A stretch of 64,000 nt of DNA from Comamonas sp. 26 (GTDB lineage Bacteria > Pseudomonadota > Gammaproteobacteria > Burkholderiales > Burkholderiaceae_C), in assembly GCF_002754475.1 (NCBI RefSeq), contig NZ_PEFL01000001.1, positions 1,178,001 to 1,242,000 of the forward strand. The letters run 5' to 3'. This document shows, one piece after another, positions 20,458 to 30,763 of the stretch. The stretch's first letter is position 1; every line of letters begins with the position of its first letter. Made by a program: the position numbers and the translations under genes. A model generated the notes under the pieces. That model was not told the origin of the DNA. It did no database searches and saw nothing but the letters and a program-made list of their open reading frames with translations.

Positions 20458-21780
20458 ATGAATTTTTCACAACGCGTCCATCGCCTGGCGGTGTTGCCGC
20501 AACGCATTCGCGGGATGTTCAATTTGAACGATCCGCGCTGGGGTCGTGGCGACAATAATAACGAAGATAGCTCCAAGCCCGATAACTCGGCACCAGAGGG
20601 GGAGCGTCCTTCGCCGCCCCCTGCTCCTGAGCAGCGTCCTCGACCTTCTTCTCAGCAAGGCGGGCAGCCGCCTGATCTGGAAGAGGTCTGGCGCGATCTC
20701 AATCGCAAGCTCTCGGGTCTGTTTGGCGGAGGCTCCGGCAATGGCCGTGGCGCGCCTCCTGCGCGTAACGGTGGTCAGCCCACAGAACCCTTCAACCCAG
20801 GCAAGGGTGTATTCCTTATTGCTGGCGTTGCGGTACTGATCTGGCTCGGTACAGGCTTTTTCATCGTGCAGGAAGGCCAGCAGGCCGTCATCACGCAGTT
20901 TGGCAAGTACAAGAGCACGGTGGGTGCAGGTTTCAACTGGCGCCTGCCTTACCCGGTGCAAAAGCATGAGCTGGTCTATGTCTCGCAGATTCGCTCTGCC
21001 GATGTGGGTAGCGATAACATCGTGCGCAGCACCGGTTTGCGCGAGTCGGCCATGCTCACGGAAGACGAGAACATCGTCGAAATCAAGTTTGCTGTGCAGT
21101 ATCGCCTCAGCGATGCACGTGCTTGGCTGTTTGAAAGCCGCAGCCCTTCCGAAGCCGTGATTCAGGTCGCTGAATCTGCTGTGCGCGATGTGGTTGGCAA
21201 GATGAAGATGGACACGGCTCTGGCTGAAGAGCGTGACCAGATTGCCCCCCGCGTGCGTGACCTGATGCAGTCCATTCTGGATCGCTACAAGGTGGGTGTG
21301 GAAGTGGTGGGCATCAATATGCAGCAAGGCGGCGTGCGTCCGCCCGAGCAGGTGCAGGCCTCGTTTGACGATGTGCTCAAGGCTGGGCAAGAGCGTGAGC
21401 GCGCCAAGAACGAAGCACAGGCCTATGCCAACGACGTGGTGCCTCGTGCCACGGGTACGGCTGCACGTCTGAGTGAAGAGTCTCAGGCCTACAAGGCCAA
21501 GATCGTGGCGCAGGCTCAGGGTGATGCCGGTCGTTTCAGCTCGCTGTACACCGAATACCAGAAGGCGCCTCAAGTCACGCGTGACCGTCTGTACCTTGAT
21601 GCCATGCAGCAGGTCTACAGCAACGTGACCAAGGTGTTGGTCGAGTCGCGTCAGGGTTCCAACCTGCTGTACTTGCCGCTGGACAAGATCATGCAGGGTG
21701 TGAATGGTGCTGCCGCACCTGCCGCTTCGGGTGATGCTGCTGCGGGGTGGCTTCGACGACTCCTGCTGCCGCACGTGTAG
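20458..21780 (+). CDS. hflK: FtsH-associated membrane protein HflK, with a probable 3' frameshift
   Basis: A stomatin/SPFH-family protein that with HflC forms the large periplasmic cage controlling the FtsH protease. It has a Pro/Gly-rich cytosolic N-terminus, one transmembrane helix (about 118-138, FLIAGVAVLIWLGTGFFIV) and the SPFH domain. The frame as read stops at 21780 after an atypical ending (AAAGWLRRLLLPHV). Shifting by one base at the GGGG at 21744-21747 gives a further Ala/Pro/Arg/Asp-rich tail ending at 21845, just before the hflC ribosome site. A lost G, natural or a sequencing error, is likely. Confidence 0.93.
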   Translation: MNFSQRVHRLAVLPQRIRGMFNLNDPRWGRGDNNNEDSSKPDNSAPEGERPSPPPAPEQRPRPSSQQGGQPPDLEEVWRDLNRKLSGLFGGGSGNGRGAPPARNGGQPTEPFNPGKGVFLIAGVAVLIWLGTGFFIVQEGQQAVITQFGKYKSTVGAGFNWRLPYPVQKHELVYVSQIRSADVGSDNIVRSTGLRESAMLTEDENIVEIKFAVQYRLSDARAWLFESRSPSEAVIQVAESAVRDVVGKMKMDTALAEERDQIAPRVRDLMQSILDRYKVGVEVVGINMQQGGVRPPEQVQASFDDVLKAGQERERAKNEAQAYANDVVPRATGTAARLSEESQAYKAKIVAQAQGDAGRFSSLYTEYQKAPQVTRDRLYLDAMQQVYSNVTKVLVESRQGSNLLYLPLDKIMQGVNGAAAPAASGDAAAGWLRRLLLPHV

Positions 21781-21845
21781 TACCCAATCCCGCCGGTGAC
21801 GCTCGCAGCCGCGATGCCCGTAGCCGCGATCGTGACGCACGCTAG
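21744..21845 (+). other. hflK: Out-of-frame remainder of the hflK coding sequence
   Basis: If one G is added to the run at 21744-21747 the reading continues VASTTPAAARVVPNP, then a segment of Arg/Ser/Asp repeats (DARSRDARSRDRDAR), and stops with TAG at 21843-21845. This composition is normal for the HflK C-terminus, and the stop then sits against the AGGAGAG that precedes hflC. The truncated product loses only the disordered tail. Confidence 0.7.
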
Positions 21846-21856
21846 GAGAGAATGCA

Positions 21857-22747
21857 GTGAATCGAATCGGATTTTTTGTCACCAGCATTCTCGTGGTGCT
21901 GGCTTTGTTGAGCTCCACCCTGTTTGTGGTGGATCAGCGCCAGTTTGGCGTGGTCTATGCGCTGGGTCAGATCAAGGAAGTGATCACCGAACCCGGTCTG
22001 AACTGGAAGATGCCTCCTCCGTTTCAGAACGTGCGCTACATCGATAAGCGTCTGCTGACGCTGGACAGCACGGATACCGAGCCCATGCTGACGGCTGAAA
22101 AGCAGCGCGTGGTCATTGACTGGTATGTGCGCTGGCGCATCTCCGAGCCTTCGGAATACATCCGTAACGTGGGCTTGGATGAGTCCGCAGGTGCCATGCA
22201 GCTCAACCGTGTGGTGCGCAATGCTTTCCAGGAAGAGATCAACCGCCGCACCGTGCGCGAGCTGCTATCTTCCAAGCGCGAAACGCTGATGGCTGACGTC
22301 AAGCGTGAAGTGCTGGAAACTGTGCGTGGTGCCAAGCCCTGGGGTGTGGACATCGTGGACGTGCGTATTACCCGCGTGGATTACGCCGAGACCATTACCG
22401 AGTCCGTATACCGACGCATGGAAGCGGAACGCAAGCGCGTAGCGAACGAGCTGCGCTCTACCGGTGCCGCTGAAGGTGAAAAAATTCGTGCTGAGGCAGA
22501 TCGCCAGCGTGATATCACCATCGCCAACGCTTACCGCGATGCCCAGAAGATCAAGGGTGAGGGCGATGCTGAAGCCGCTCGTGTCTATGCCGAAGCCTTT
22601 GGCAAGGATCCGCAGTTCGCTCAGTTCTACCGCAGCCTGGATGCGTACAAGGAAAGCTTTTCCAAGAAGAGCGATGTGCTGGTGCTGGATCCATCGCAAA
22701 GCGAGTTCTTCAAGGCCTACCGCAATGGTGGCTCAGGCAGCAAATAA
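21857..22747 (+). CDS. hflC: FtsH-associated membrane protein HflC
   Basis: Partner of HflK in the FtsH-regulating complex. The 296-residue protein has an N-terminal signal anchor (about 5-25) and an SPFH domain (VVDQRQFGVVYALGQIKEV onward), ending in an Ala/Glu-rich helical part (RAEADRQRDITIANAYRDA). The GTG start has a strong AGGAGAG seven bases upstream. A rho-independent hairpin follows the gene. Confidence 0.96.
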   Translation: MNRIGFFVTSILVVLALLSSTLFVVDQRQFGVVYALGQIKEVITEPGLNWKMPPPFQNVRYIDKRLLTLDSTDTEPMLTAEKQRVVIDWYVRWRISEPSEYIRNVGLDESAGAMQLNRVVRNAFQEEINRRTVRELLSSKRETLMADVKREVLETVRGAKPWGVDIVDVRITRVDYAETITESVYRRMEAERKRVANELRSTGAAEGEKIRAEADRQRDITIANAYRDAQKIKGEGDAEAARVYAEAFGKDPQFAQFYRSLDAYKESFSKKSDVLVLDPSQSEFFKAYRNGGSGSK

Positions 22748-22766
22748 GCTTTGACTTAGATTGAAA

Positions 22767-22793
22767 CAATGGCCCTTTGAGGGCCATTGTTTA
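22767..22793 (+). terminator. Rho-independent terminator after hflK-hflC
   Basis: CAATGGCCC pairs perfectly with GGGCCATTG around a short TTTGA loop and is followed by TTTATTT. It ends the hfl transcript, or attenuates reading into the small gene at 22809. Confidence 0.75.
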
Positions 22794-22808
22794 TTTCAGG
22801 AGACAGAA

Positions 22809-22997
22809 ATGGATTGGTGGGAATCGTTGGGCATGGCGATGGCCATGGTGCTGGTGCTTGAAGGGCTGCTGCCGTTGCTCGCTCCAAGGCAATGGCGACA
22901 GATGTTTACGCAGCTGTTGCAGCTCAAGGACGGGCAGCTACGCTTTTGTGGATTGCTGTGTATCGCAGCGGGCGCAATTTCGCTGGCCTTGCTATAA
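22809..22997 (+). CDS. DUF2065 small inner-membrane protein
   Basis: A 62-residue protein with two predicted transmembrane helices (about 7-25 and 43-60) separated by a basic/polar loop (PRQWRQMFTQLLQLKDGQLR). DUF2065 proteins commonly lie directly after hflC in proteobacteria; their function is not established. The ATG at 22809 follows an AGGAGAC-like ribosome site at about 22798. The terminator hairpin lies between it and hflC. Confidence 0.85.
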   Translation: MDWWESLGMAMAMVLVLEGLLPLLAPRQWRQMFTQLLQLKDGQLRFCGLLCIAAGAISLALL

Positions 22998-23091
22998 ATA
23001 CCAGTCGATACTGGCTAGGCGTTGCGGGTCAAATTGGGGAGGGCTGGCAAAGCCGGTAGAATCACGTTTTTAACAGCCTCCCCATTTCTCC

Positions 23092-24240
23092 ATGTCTGCT
23101 TGGGTCCTGCCGGATCACATTGCCGATGTTTTGCCTTCCGAGGCACGGCACATCGAAGAATTGCGTCGAGGATTGCTCGATACTGCGCGCAGCTATGGCT
23201 ATGAACTCGTCATGCCACCCATGCTCGAGTATCTGGAATCCTTGCTGACGGGTACAGGCGAAGCTCTTGCCCTTCAAACCTCCAAACTGATTGACCAGCT
23301 CTCTGGTCGCACCATGGGCTTGCGTGCCGATATGACGCAGCAAGTGGCGCGCATTGATGCTCATCTGCTCAATCGCAAAGGCGTGACTCGCCTGTGCTAC
23401 TGCGGCCCCGTGGTGCATGCGCGCCCCGATCGCCCGCGTGCCACACGTGAGCCCTTCCAGTTTGGTGCTGAAATCTATGGTCACGAAGGTCTTGAGGCCG
23501 ATCTGGAAGCACTGCTTCTGGCGCTCGACTGCCTCAAGGGCGCAGGCGTTAAGGACGTCATCGTGGATCTGGCCGATGTGCGCATCGTGCGCAGCCTGCT
23601 GGCTGGATTGATGGTGGACGAGCAGATGCTGCTTGGTGTGCATGCAGCGCTGGCCTCCAAGGATGCGACGGAGCTGGCGGCACTGACCGTCGACTTCCCT
23701 GAAGCTTCGCGCGAAGGCCTGATGGCGCTGCTGCAGCTTTACGGCGGCATGGAAGTGCTCGATCAGGCGGAAAAGCTGCTCGAGCGCACTGCCGGCGTGC
23801 GCGATGTGCTGTCACATTTGCGCTGGCTCGTGCAGCATCTGGATGGCGTCAAGGTCAGCTTCGACCTGGCCGATCTGCGTGGCTACTCCTACTACAGCGG
23901 TACTCGCTTTGCGATCTATGTGCCCGGCGGCAGCGATGCCCTGGTGCGCGGTGGCCGTTACGACGAAGTCGGTGCAGTGTTCGGGCGCAATCGTCCCGCT
24001 GCCGGCTTCAGTCTCGATATCAAACAACTGGTGGCTGTCGTGCCCGAGCGTCCGCTCAAGGCTGCCATTCGCGCTCCCTGGGGTGATGACGTGCAAGTGG
24101 CTGCTGCCATTTCCGCATTGCGCCAGCAGGGCGAGACGGTGGTCTGCGTACTGCCTGGGCATGAAAGCGAAGTGGACGAGTTTCACTGCGACCGTGAGCT
24201 TGCCAATGTTGGCGGGCAATGGGTCGTGCAAGCCGTTTAA
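23092..24240 (+). CDS. hisZ: ATP phosphoribosyltransferase regulatory subunit HisZ
   Basis: A HisRS-like protein without aminoacylation activity that forms a complex with the short-form HisG and makes it sensitive to histidine. It resembles the hisS core ([28 protein letters not shown]), but at 382 residues lacks the anticodon-binding domain. Context before purA is conserved in betaproteobacteria. Upstream, 22998-23091 holds only a small inverted repeat (CCAGT/ACTGG). Confidence 0.94.
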   Translation: MSAWVLPDHIADVLPSEARHIEELRRGLLDTARSYGYELVMPPMLEYLESLLTGTGEALALQTSKLIDQLSGRTMGLRADMTQQVARIDAHLLNRKGVTRLCYCGPVVHARPDRPRATREPFQFGAEIYGHEGLEADLEALLLALDCLKGAGVKDVIVDLADVRIVRSLLAGLMVDEQMLLGVHAALASKDATELAALTVDFPEASREGLMALLQLYGGMEVLDQAEKLLERTAGVRDVLSHLRWLVQHLDGVKVSFDLADLRGYSYYSGTRFAIYVPGGSDALVRGGRYDEVGAVFGRNRPAAGFSLDIKQLVAVVPERPLKAAIRAPWGDDVQVAAAISALRQQGETVVCVLPGHESEVDEFHCDRELANVGGQWVVQAV

Positions 24241-24274
24241 GGCTTTTGACTAATTCTTCGATTTATCGGATTGA

Positions 24275-25654
<1,380 letters not shown>

Positions 25655-25695
25655 GCGTGCTGGGGTTTCACTGAAATTTCAAAGGAACTGTGCCC

Positions 25696-26220
25696 ATGTT
25701 GACTGAAGACGGTAAGCACCTGTATGTGAGCTACGACGAGTACCACGGTCTCATCGAAAAGCTCGCGGTCAAGATTCACCAGTCTGGCTGGGAATTCGAC
25801 ACCATCCTGTGCCTGGCACGTGGTGGTCTGCGTCCAGGCGACATCCTGAGTCGCATTTTCGACAAACCCCTGGCCATCATGTCCACCAGTTCCTACCGCG
25901 CCGAAGCCGGTACGGTGCAGGGTCATCTGGACATCGGTCGCTTCATCGCCACGCCCAAGGGCGACATATCCGGCCGTGTGCTGCTGGTGGACGATCTGGC
26001 GGACTCGGGTGCGACGCTCAAGGCCGTGATCGCCATGCTCAAGACCAACTATGCTCCAATCACTGAGCTGCGCAGCGCTGTGATCTGGACCAAGGGTGTG
26101 TCGACTTTCGAGCCTGACTACTCGGTGGACTATCTGGGTACCAACCCCTGGATTCACCAGCCATTCGAGGGCTACGATTCTCAGAGCCCTGAAAAATTGG
26201 CAGAGAAATGGAAGGTCTGA
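25696..26220 (+). CDS. Purine-type phosphoribosyltransferase
   Basis: A 174-residue type I phosphoribosyltransferase, most like hypoxanthine/xanthine-guanine salvage enzymes. The PRPP loop is LLVDDLADSGATL (about 97-109) and the PPi loop CLARGGLRPGD (about 36-46). The ATG at 25696 has AGGA nine bases upstream; a GTG at 25690 is too close to that site. Position after purA suggests purine salvage. The base preference cannot be fixed from sequence. Confidence 0.88.
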   Translation: MLTEDGKHLYVSYDEYHGLIEKLAVKIHQSGWEFDTILCLARGGLRPGDILSRIFDKPLAIMSTSSYRAEAGTVQGHLDIGRFIATPKGDISGRVLLVDDLADSGATLKAVIAMLKTNYAPITELRSAVIWTKGVSTFEPDYSVDYLGTNPWIHQPFEGYDSQSPEKLAEKWKV

Positions 26221-26239
26221 GCACCTTGCTCAGCCTTGC

Positions 26240-26269
26240 AAAAAAGGAGCCCTTAGGGCTCCTTTTTTT
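26240..26269 (+). terminator. Rho-independent terminator after the purA/PRTase operon
   Basis: GGAGCCC pairs with GGGCTCC around a TTA loop, flanked by A-run and T-run, so it could work in both directions. It closes the long plus-strand housekeeping series. Confidence 0.9.
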
Positions 26270-26523
26270 ATAGAAGCATGATGCTCATCATTGAGTGAGC
26301 AATACGTGCCTTTATTCCAACAGTTTCAAGTATTTTTAGTACTGAATAATATGCAAGGCAGGCGCTAGCTGCTCCTGTTTTTGATGTTTTTCCATAGTAT
26401 GAGCCAGCGCCGTTAAGGCTTCACCTGGTTTGTACAGCAGCAAGTTCTGCAAACAGTTGGCTTGTGTTGGCAGTGGCTGCTCTGGCGCGGATACACTGCA
26501 GGAATTCTGAGAAGGTGGTGGTT
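26270..26523 (+). other. Intergenic stretch with one reverse copy of the family repeat
   Basis: No gene is supported here. About 26358-26385 contains GCGCTAGCTGCTCCTG, a reverse-strand relative of the GATAGCTGnnnGCGC repeat. The upstream part of the longest reading of the next gene (from GTG 26464) also falls here. Confidence 0.5.
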
Positions 26524-27675
26524 GTGGGACGTCTTTCTATTGGGCGCACTGGCGCTGCTGTGGCACTGGTGATTGGTGTGGGTGCGGTGGCCTGGCTGGG
26601 TGCTTCGGCAATGCCTGGATTCAAATCTACGACGGCTGCTTCGGCGCAGGCATCGCCAGCGGCAAAGCCTGCAGCGACGGCTGCGACAACCGCTGCAGCT
26701 TCTGACGCGTTGCCTCGTCCGGCAGCCGTCATGCCGGCGCAGGCATCTCGTACGGTACAAGGCCCGACGCCTATTTTTGTGCTGAACTCTCTGGATGCCT
26801 CCATCAGCGTGGTGGATCCTTTGACTTGGAAGGAGCAATCGCGCATTCCTACGGGCAAAGAGCCGCATCACCTGTATCTGACGCCTGACGAAAAGTCGCT
26901 GGTTGTGGCCAATGCGCTGGGGGATTCGCTGTCGCTGATTGACCCGCGCACAGGCGCTGTGCAGCGCGTGATTCGCGACATCGTGGACCCTTACCACCTG
27001 CGCTTTTCGCCCGATATGAAGTGGTTCATCACGGCGGCTAACCGTCTCAACCACATCGATTTCTACCGCTGGGATGCGGCGACGCAGACCCCCACGCTGG
27101 TCAAGCGTGTGTCCACGGGCAAGACGCCTAGCCATCTGTTTGTCGATGCGCAAAGCAAGACGCTTTACTCGACCATGCAGGACAGCGATGCGCTGGTGGC
27201 CATCGACATCGCCACGCAGACCATCAAGTCTCGCGTGCCCACCGGTCCTATGCCTGCCGATGTCTATGGCAGCCCTGATGGCAAAAAGCTGTTTGTGGGC
27301 CTGACCGGCGGTGATGGCGTGGAGGTGTTTGACCTCACAGGTGCTGAGCCACGCAGCGTGGGACAGATTAAGACGGCAGCGGGCGCACATGCCTTCCGTG
27401 CTGCGGGCGATGATCGTCACCTGTTCGTGAGCAACCGTGTGGCCAACACCATCAGCAAGATCGATATGGTCACCAGCCAGGTCGTCGCCAATTACCCGGC
27501 GCCGGGTGGCCCGGACTGTATGGATGTGTCGGCTGACGGCCGCTACATCTATGTAGCCTCGCGCTGGGCGCGCAAGCTCTCTGTGATCGACACGGTAGAG
27601 AAGAAGGTGGTTAATCAGGTCAATGTGGGCAAGTCGCCCCACGGTGTCTGGACACTGTCCCACGCCGCACGCTAA
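26524..27675 (+). CDS. YVTN-type beta-propeller protein, probably exported
   Basis: A secreted or membrane-anchored seven-bladed propeller of unknown substrate. A hydrophobic helix near the N-terminus (TGAAVALVIGVGAVAWLGA) acts as signal or anchor. It is followed by an Ala/Pro/Ser/Thr linker and repeats with the YVTN pattern (ISVVDPLTWKEQSRIPTG, SLIDPRTGAVQRVI, KLSVIDTVEKKVVNQVNVG). The GTG at 26524 with GAGAAGG eight bases upstream is preferred; GTG 26464 is the longest alternative. It may be co-expressed with the deacetylase 84 bp downstream. Confidence 0.8.
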   Translation: MGRLSIGRTGAAVALVIGVGAVAWLGASAMPGFKSTTAASAQASPAAKPAATAATTAAASDALPRPAAVMPAQASRTVQGPTPIFVLNSLDASISVVDPLTWKEQSRIPTGKEPHHLYLTPDEKSLVVANALGDSLSLIDPRTGAVQRVIRDIVDPYHLRFSPDMKWFITAANRLNHIDFYRWDAATQTPTLVKRVSTGKTPSHLFVDAQSKTLYSTMQDSDALVAIDIATQTIKSRVPTGPMPADVYGSPDGKKLFVGLTGGDGVEVFDLTGAEPRSVGQIKTAAGAHAFRAAGDDRHLFVSNRVANTISKIDMVTSQVVANYPAPGGPDCMDVSADGRYIYVASRWARKLSVIDTVEKKVVNQVNVGKSPHGVWTLSHAAR

Positions 27676-27759
27676 GCGAAGCTCTCCTTGCTGCAATTAA
27701 ACGGTGGGGAGCACTTCAGTGCGTGTTGAGCGCCGACCAGTTCACCTGAAGGAGGGTGG

Positions 27760-28584
27760 ATGCAAAGACGTCAATTCATGTTCGCATCCGCGGCGGCTGG
27801 CCTGCCCGGGTTGTCTGTGGCTGAAGAATATTCAAAAAAGATAGCTGCTAGTGCATGCAACAAGCCGGTTTACCTGACTTTTGATACAGGGCACATGGGC
27901 ATCGCCAATCTGGTTGCCCAGGTGCTGCAAAAGCACAAGGTGGCCGTCACCTTCTTCGCCGCCAGTGAGCCGGCGAAAGAGGGTGGCAGCAGTCTTAGCG
28001 ACTTCTGGGCACCCTGGTGGAAGGCGCGCGCGGATGAGGGCCACCAGCTCGCATCGCACACCTTTGACCACATGTACTGGCTGGCTGATATTCGCGACAA
28101 GGCCACAGGGCAGGTCACGCACTTCAAGGTCAAGCCGTCGGCAGGGCCCAGAGCGGGGCAGAGCTTTGTGGTCTCGGTTGCCGAATACCAGCAAGAAATT
28201 GCCCGAGCCGCTCAGCGGCTCACGCAGATGACCGGGCGCAAACCCTTGCCGCTGTACCGCGCGCCGGGCGGCAAGACATCGCCCGCATTGATTGCTGCGG
28301 CGCAGCAGGGTGGTTATCAGCACATTGGCTGGGCGCCTGCGGGCTTTCTGGGCGATGAGCTGCCCAGCGATAAATACCCCAATGAACGTTTGCTGTCGCA
28401 GGCGCTCAAAAACATAGGCAGCGGCGATATCTTGCTGGCTCATCTTGGCATCTGGTCACGTCAAGACCCATGGGCACCCGCAGTGCTGGAGCCGCTGATC
28501 GTTGGCCTGCTGGAAAGAGGCTTTTGCTTCCGTACGCTGGCCGAGCATCCTGCGTATCAAGGCTGGATTGCGCAGCACCGCTGA
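27760..28584 (+). CDS. Polysaccharide deacetylase (NodB/CE4 fold) family protein
   Basis: A 274-residue probably periplasmic protein with a weak Tat-like start (RRQFMFASAAAG). NodB motifs: TFDTGH near residue 42 in place of TFDDGP, SHTFDH near 98 (the two metal histidines) and YRAPGG near 165. The second Asp of motif 1, a metal ligand, is Thr, so activity or metal binding may differ from classic deacetylases. AAGGAGGGTGG precedes the ATG. Residues about 24-33 are encoded by a copy of the dispersed repeat. Confidence 0.8.
   Translation: MQRRQFMFASAAAGLPGLSVAEEYSKKIAASACNKPVYLTFDTGHMGIANLVAQVLQKHKVAVTFFAASEPAKEGGSSLSDFWAPWWKARADEGHQLASHTFDHMYWLADIRDKATGQVTHFKVKPSAGPRAGQSFVVSVAEYQQEIARAAQRLTQMTGRKPLPLYRAPGGKTSPALIAAAQQGGYQHIGWAPAGFLGDELPSDKYPNERLLSQALKNIGSGDILLAHLGIWSRQDPWAPAVLEPLIVGLLERGFCFRTLAEHPAYQGWIAQHR
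27831..27858 (+). repeat. GATAGCTG-type repeat, copy inside a coding sequence
   Basis: AAAAAAGATAGCTGCTAG lies within the first 100 bases of the deacetylase gene and is read in frame as SKKIAAS, just after the presumed signal peptide, where it does no structural harm. Confidence 0.5.
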
Positions 28585-28605
28585 GTGCCGCGCCAGGAGT
28601 GATTT

Positions 28606-29586
28606 GTGGACTGGTTGATTCAGATTTTTGGAGATGCGCAGCAACGCCTGTTTGAGGGTGTGGTGCAGCCTTTTCTGTTTCACTTTGGCATGGCCAACCT
28701 GCTGGAAGATGGTTACGCCGCCACCGGCTGGCTTCTGGTCGGCCTGCTGCAGATCGCCATCATGATTGCCGTCATCGTGCCGCTGCAGCGCTGGAGGCCG
28801 GTAGAGCCCGTGGTGGACCATCAGGCTATTCGCGTGGACATCATCTACACGCTGATTCACCGGCTGGGTCTGTTCCGTCTGGCGCTGTTCTTCAGCATTG
28901 ACCCGATGTGGGACGCCATCATGGGCACGGTCCATGTCTGGGGCTTTCCCGCTTTTCATCTGGATGATCTCTGGCCGGGCGTGACGGACAACGCCTGGGT
29001 CAGCCTGCTGCTGTACCTAGTGGTGTTTGATCTGGTTGAGTACTGGATTCACCGTGGCCAGCACGGCCTGCGCTGGTGGTGGAAGCTGCATGCGCTGCAC
29101 CACTCGCAGCGCCAGATGACGGTGTGGAGCGATACCCGCAATCATTTACTCGACGATGTCATTCACGACGCCATCATCGTGCTGGTGGCTCAGCTCATCG
29201 GCGTAGCCCCCGGCCAGTTTGTGGCGATTGTGGCACTGACCCAGCTCAGCGAGAGCTTTCAGCATGCCAATGTACGTATCTGGTTTGGTCAGCTGGGAGA
29301 GCGCCTGTGGGTCAGCCCGCGCTTTCATCGCCGCCACCATGCCGTCGGCATTGGTCATGAACCCATGGCGCCGGTGCGCAACAAAAAGGTGCACGGCAAC
29401 AACTTCGGCGTGCTGCTGCCCTGGTGGGACATGCTGTTTGGCACGGTCAATTTTGACCTGCGCTATGACCCGACGGGGGTACGCGATCAGGTGCATCCAG
29501 ATGCGCAAGGCAAGCTGCGTGACTATGGCCGTGGCTTCTGGGCGCAACAATGGCGGGGCGTCCTACGATTGATAGGTCGCGCTTAA
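28606..29586 (+). CDS. Sterol desaturase/fatty acid hydroxylase family membrane protein
   Basis: A 326-residue integral membrane di-iron oxygenase of unknown lipid substrate. It has several hydrophobic segments (about 40-62, 80-100, 122-145, 190-215) and the family histidine boxes HRGQH (near 148), HALHHS (near 163) and HRRHH (near 245). The start is a GTG with CCAGGAGTG upstream. It begins 21 bp after the deacetylase, so envelope or lipid modification is a reasonable guess for the pair. Confidence 0.85.
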   Translation: MDWLIQIFGDAQQRLFEGVVQPFLFHFGMANLLEDGYAATGWLLVGLLQIAIMIAVIVPLQRWRPVEPVVDHQAIRVDIIYTLIHRLGLFRLALFFSIDPMWDAIMGTVHVWGFPAFHLDDLWPGVTDNAWVSLLLYLVVFDLVEYWIHRGQHGLRWWWKLHALHHSQRQMTVWSDTRNHLLDDVIHDAIIVLVAQLIGVAPGQFVAIVALTQLSESFQHANVRIWFGQLGERLWVSPRFHRRHHAVGIGHEPMAPVRNKKVHGNNFGVLLPWWDMLFGTVNFDLRYDPTGVRDQVHPDAQGKLRDYGRGFWAQQWRGVLRLIGRA

Positions 29587-29600
29587 GGCCTTCCTTCGGT

Positions 29601-30479
29601 ATGCTTGCTGACATGGGCTTGCTACTCGACTCTTTTTGGCGTGCATTGGCGTATTGCCTGCATAAGCGGGTTATTGCCTGGTCACTGCTGCCTTTGCTGG
29701 CTATGGCCTTGCTAACCTGGGCGCTGGGCTACTTTTTCTGGGCGGATGCCGTTCAGCGGGTGCAAAACCTGCTCGACGGCGTAGGCTGGCTGCATTCGAT
29801 CTGGGTGTGGCTGCAAGAGCACGGAATGAGCTACGCCTCTGAGGTGGTCGCTTCTATTTTTGTAGTACTGGGGGCCACGCCTGTGTTGGTGGTTCTCACC
29901 CTGCTGTTTGCTGGCCTCTTCATGGCGCCGGTGCTGACCAAGCTGGTCGCTGAAAAGCGCTTTGCTCAGCTTGAGAAAAAACACGGCGCATCTACCGTTG
30001 CCAGCGTGCTCTGGTCAGGCGGCTCCACCTTGATTGCCTTGCTGGCTTTGTTGGTCACGCTGCCGCTGTGGGTCTTTCCACCCTTGATGCTGGTGGTTGC
30101 TCCGCTGATCTGGGGCTGGCTGACTTACCGGGTCATGGCTTTTGATGCCTTGGCTGAACATGCCAGCAAAGACGAGCGCCGTAACCTGTTTGTGCGTTAC
30201 CGCATGTCGCTGATTTTGATGGGCATCATCTGCGGCTATCTGGGCGCTGCGCCGGGAATCGTCTGGGTTTCAGGTCTGGTGTTTCTGGCTGCGTTCTGGA
30301 TTTTGATTCCCATCGCCATCTGGATTTATGCGCTTGTGTTTGCTTTCTCGGCGCTGTGGTTTGCGCATTTCTGTCTGGGCGCGCTGGAGCAGATGAGGGC
30401 GCAGCCCACACCTCAGGCCGCAGACCCCGAGGTGCCATTTGCCCACGATGTCAGCGATGCAGCTCAGATCACACGCTGA
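29601..30479 (+). CDS. EI24-domain (CysZ-like) membrane protein
   Basis: A multi-spanning inner-membrane protein of about 290 residues with hydrophobic blocks at roughly 20-45, 80-110, 150-180, 215-245 and 250-275, typical of the EI24/CysZ-like family. Its substrate is unknown; it should not be called CysZ on this evidence. Starts at 29601 (MLADMGLLL) and 29613 (MGLLLDSFW) are both possible and neither has a clear ribosome site. The longest reading from 29550 overlaps the hydroxylase and is less likely. Confidence 0.75.
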   Translation: MLADMGLLLDSFWRALAYCLHKRVIAWSLLPLLAMALLTWALGYFFWADAVQRVQNLLDGVGWLHSIWVWLQEHGMSYASEVVASIFVVLGATPVLVVLTLLFAGLFMAPVLTKLVAEKRFAQLEKKHGASTVASVLWSGGSTLIALLALLVTLPLWVFPPLMLVVAPLIWGWLTYRVMAFDALAEHASKDERRNLFVRYRMSLILMGIICGYLGAAPGIVWVSGLVFLAAFWILIPIAIWIYALVFAFSALWFAHFCLGALEQMRAQPTPQAADPEVPFAHDVSDAAQITR

Positions 30480-30538
30480 GTTTGCTTGGAGGCATGTGCG
30501 TTGCACTCCGCGCACCAAAACCAGTCATTTTTCAAGTT

Positions 30539-30555
30539 TGCACTAATTTGGTGCA
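30539..30555 (+). promoter_or_regulatory. NtrC binding site upstream of glnA (strong)
   Basis: TGCACTAATTTGGTGCA, close to the NtrC consensus TGCACC-N5-GGTGCA, lies about 160 bp upstream of the sigma-54 promoter, a usual enhancer distance. Confidence 0.85.
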
Positions 30556-30560
30556 TATAG

Positions 30561-30577
30561 ATCACCAGATTGGTGCA
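30561..30577 (+). promoter_or_regulatory. NtrC binding site upstream of glnA (second)
   Basis: ATCACCAGATTGGTGCA keeps one perfect half site (TGGTGCA) and a weaker partner, 22 bp from the first site and so on the same helical face. A further isolated half site (TTGGTGCA) lies near 30618. Confidence 0.65.
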
Positions 30578-30696
30578 ATTAAGAGTGAGGCTCAGGCAGT
30601 GCGACAATATGGGCCTGTTTGGTGCAGTGTGCGAACACAGGTTGCTCAGCGTATCTGTAAGTGACAATATGCTGGTTCACCGTGGTGCAACGGAAG

Positions 30697-30713
30697 TTGG
30701 CACGTAAACTGCT
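30697..30713 (+). promoter_or_regulatory. Sigma-54 promoter of glnA
   Basis: TTGGCACGTAAACTGCT has the GG at -24 and GC at -12 with correct spacing (consensus TGGCAC-N5-TTGCA). It lies about 50 bp upstream of the glnA start, consistent with NtrC-activated expression under nitrogen limitation. Confidence 0.85.
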
Positions 30714-30763
30714 TAATAATATTTATTCTTTATTTGATCAGCCACGTTGGCAGGAGAGATCTA

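Noticed and set aside
23092..24240. Second histidyl-tRNA synthetase
   Set aside because: It is shorter, lacks the anticodon-binding domain and lies before purA as HisZ does in betaproteobacteria.
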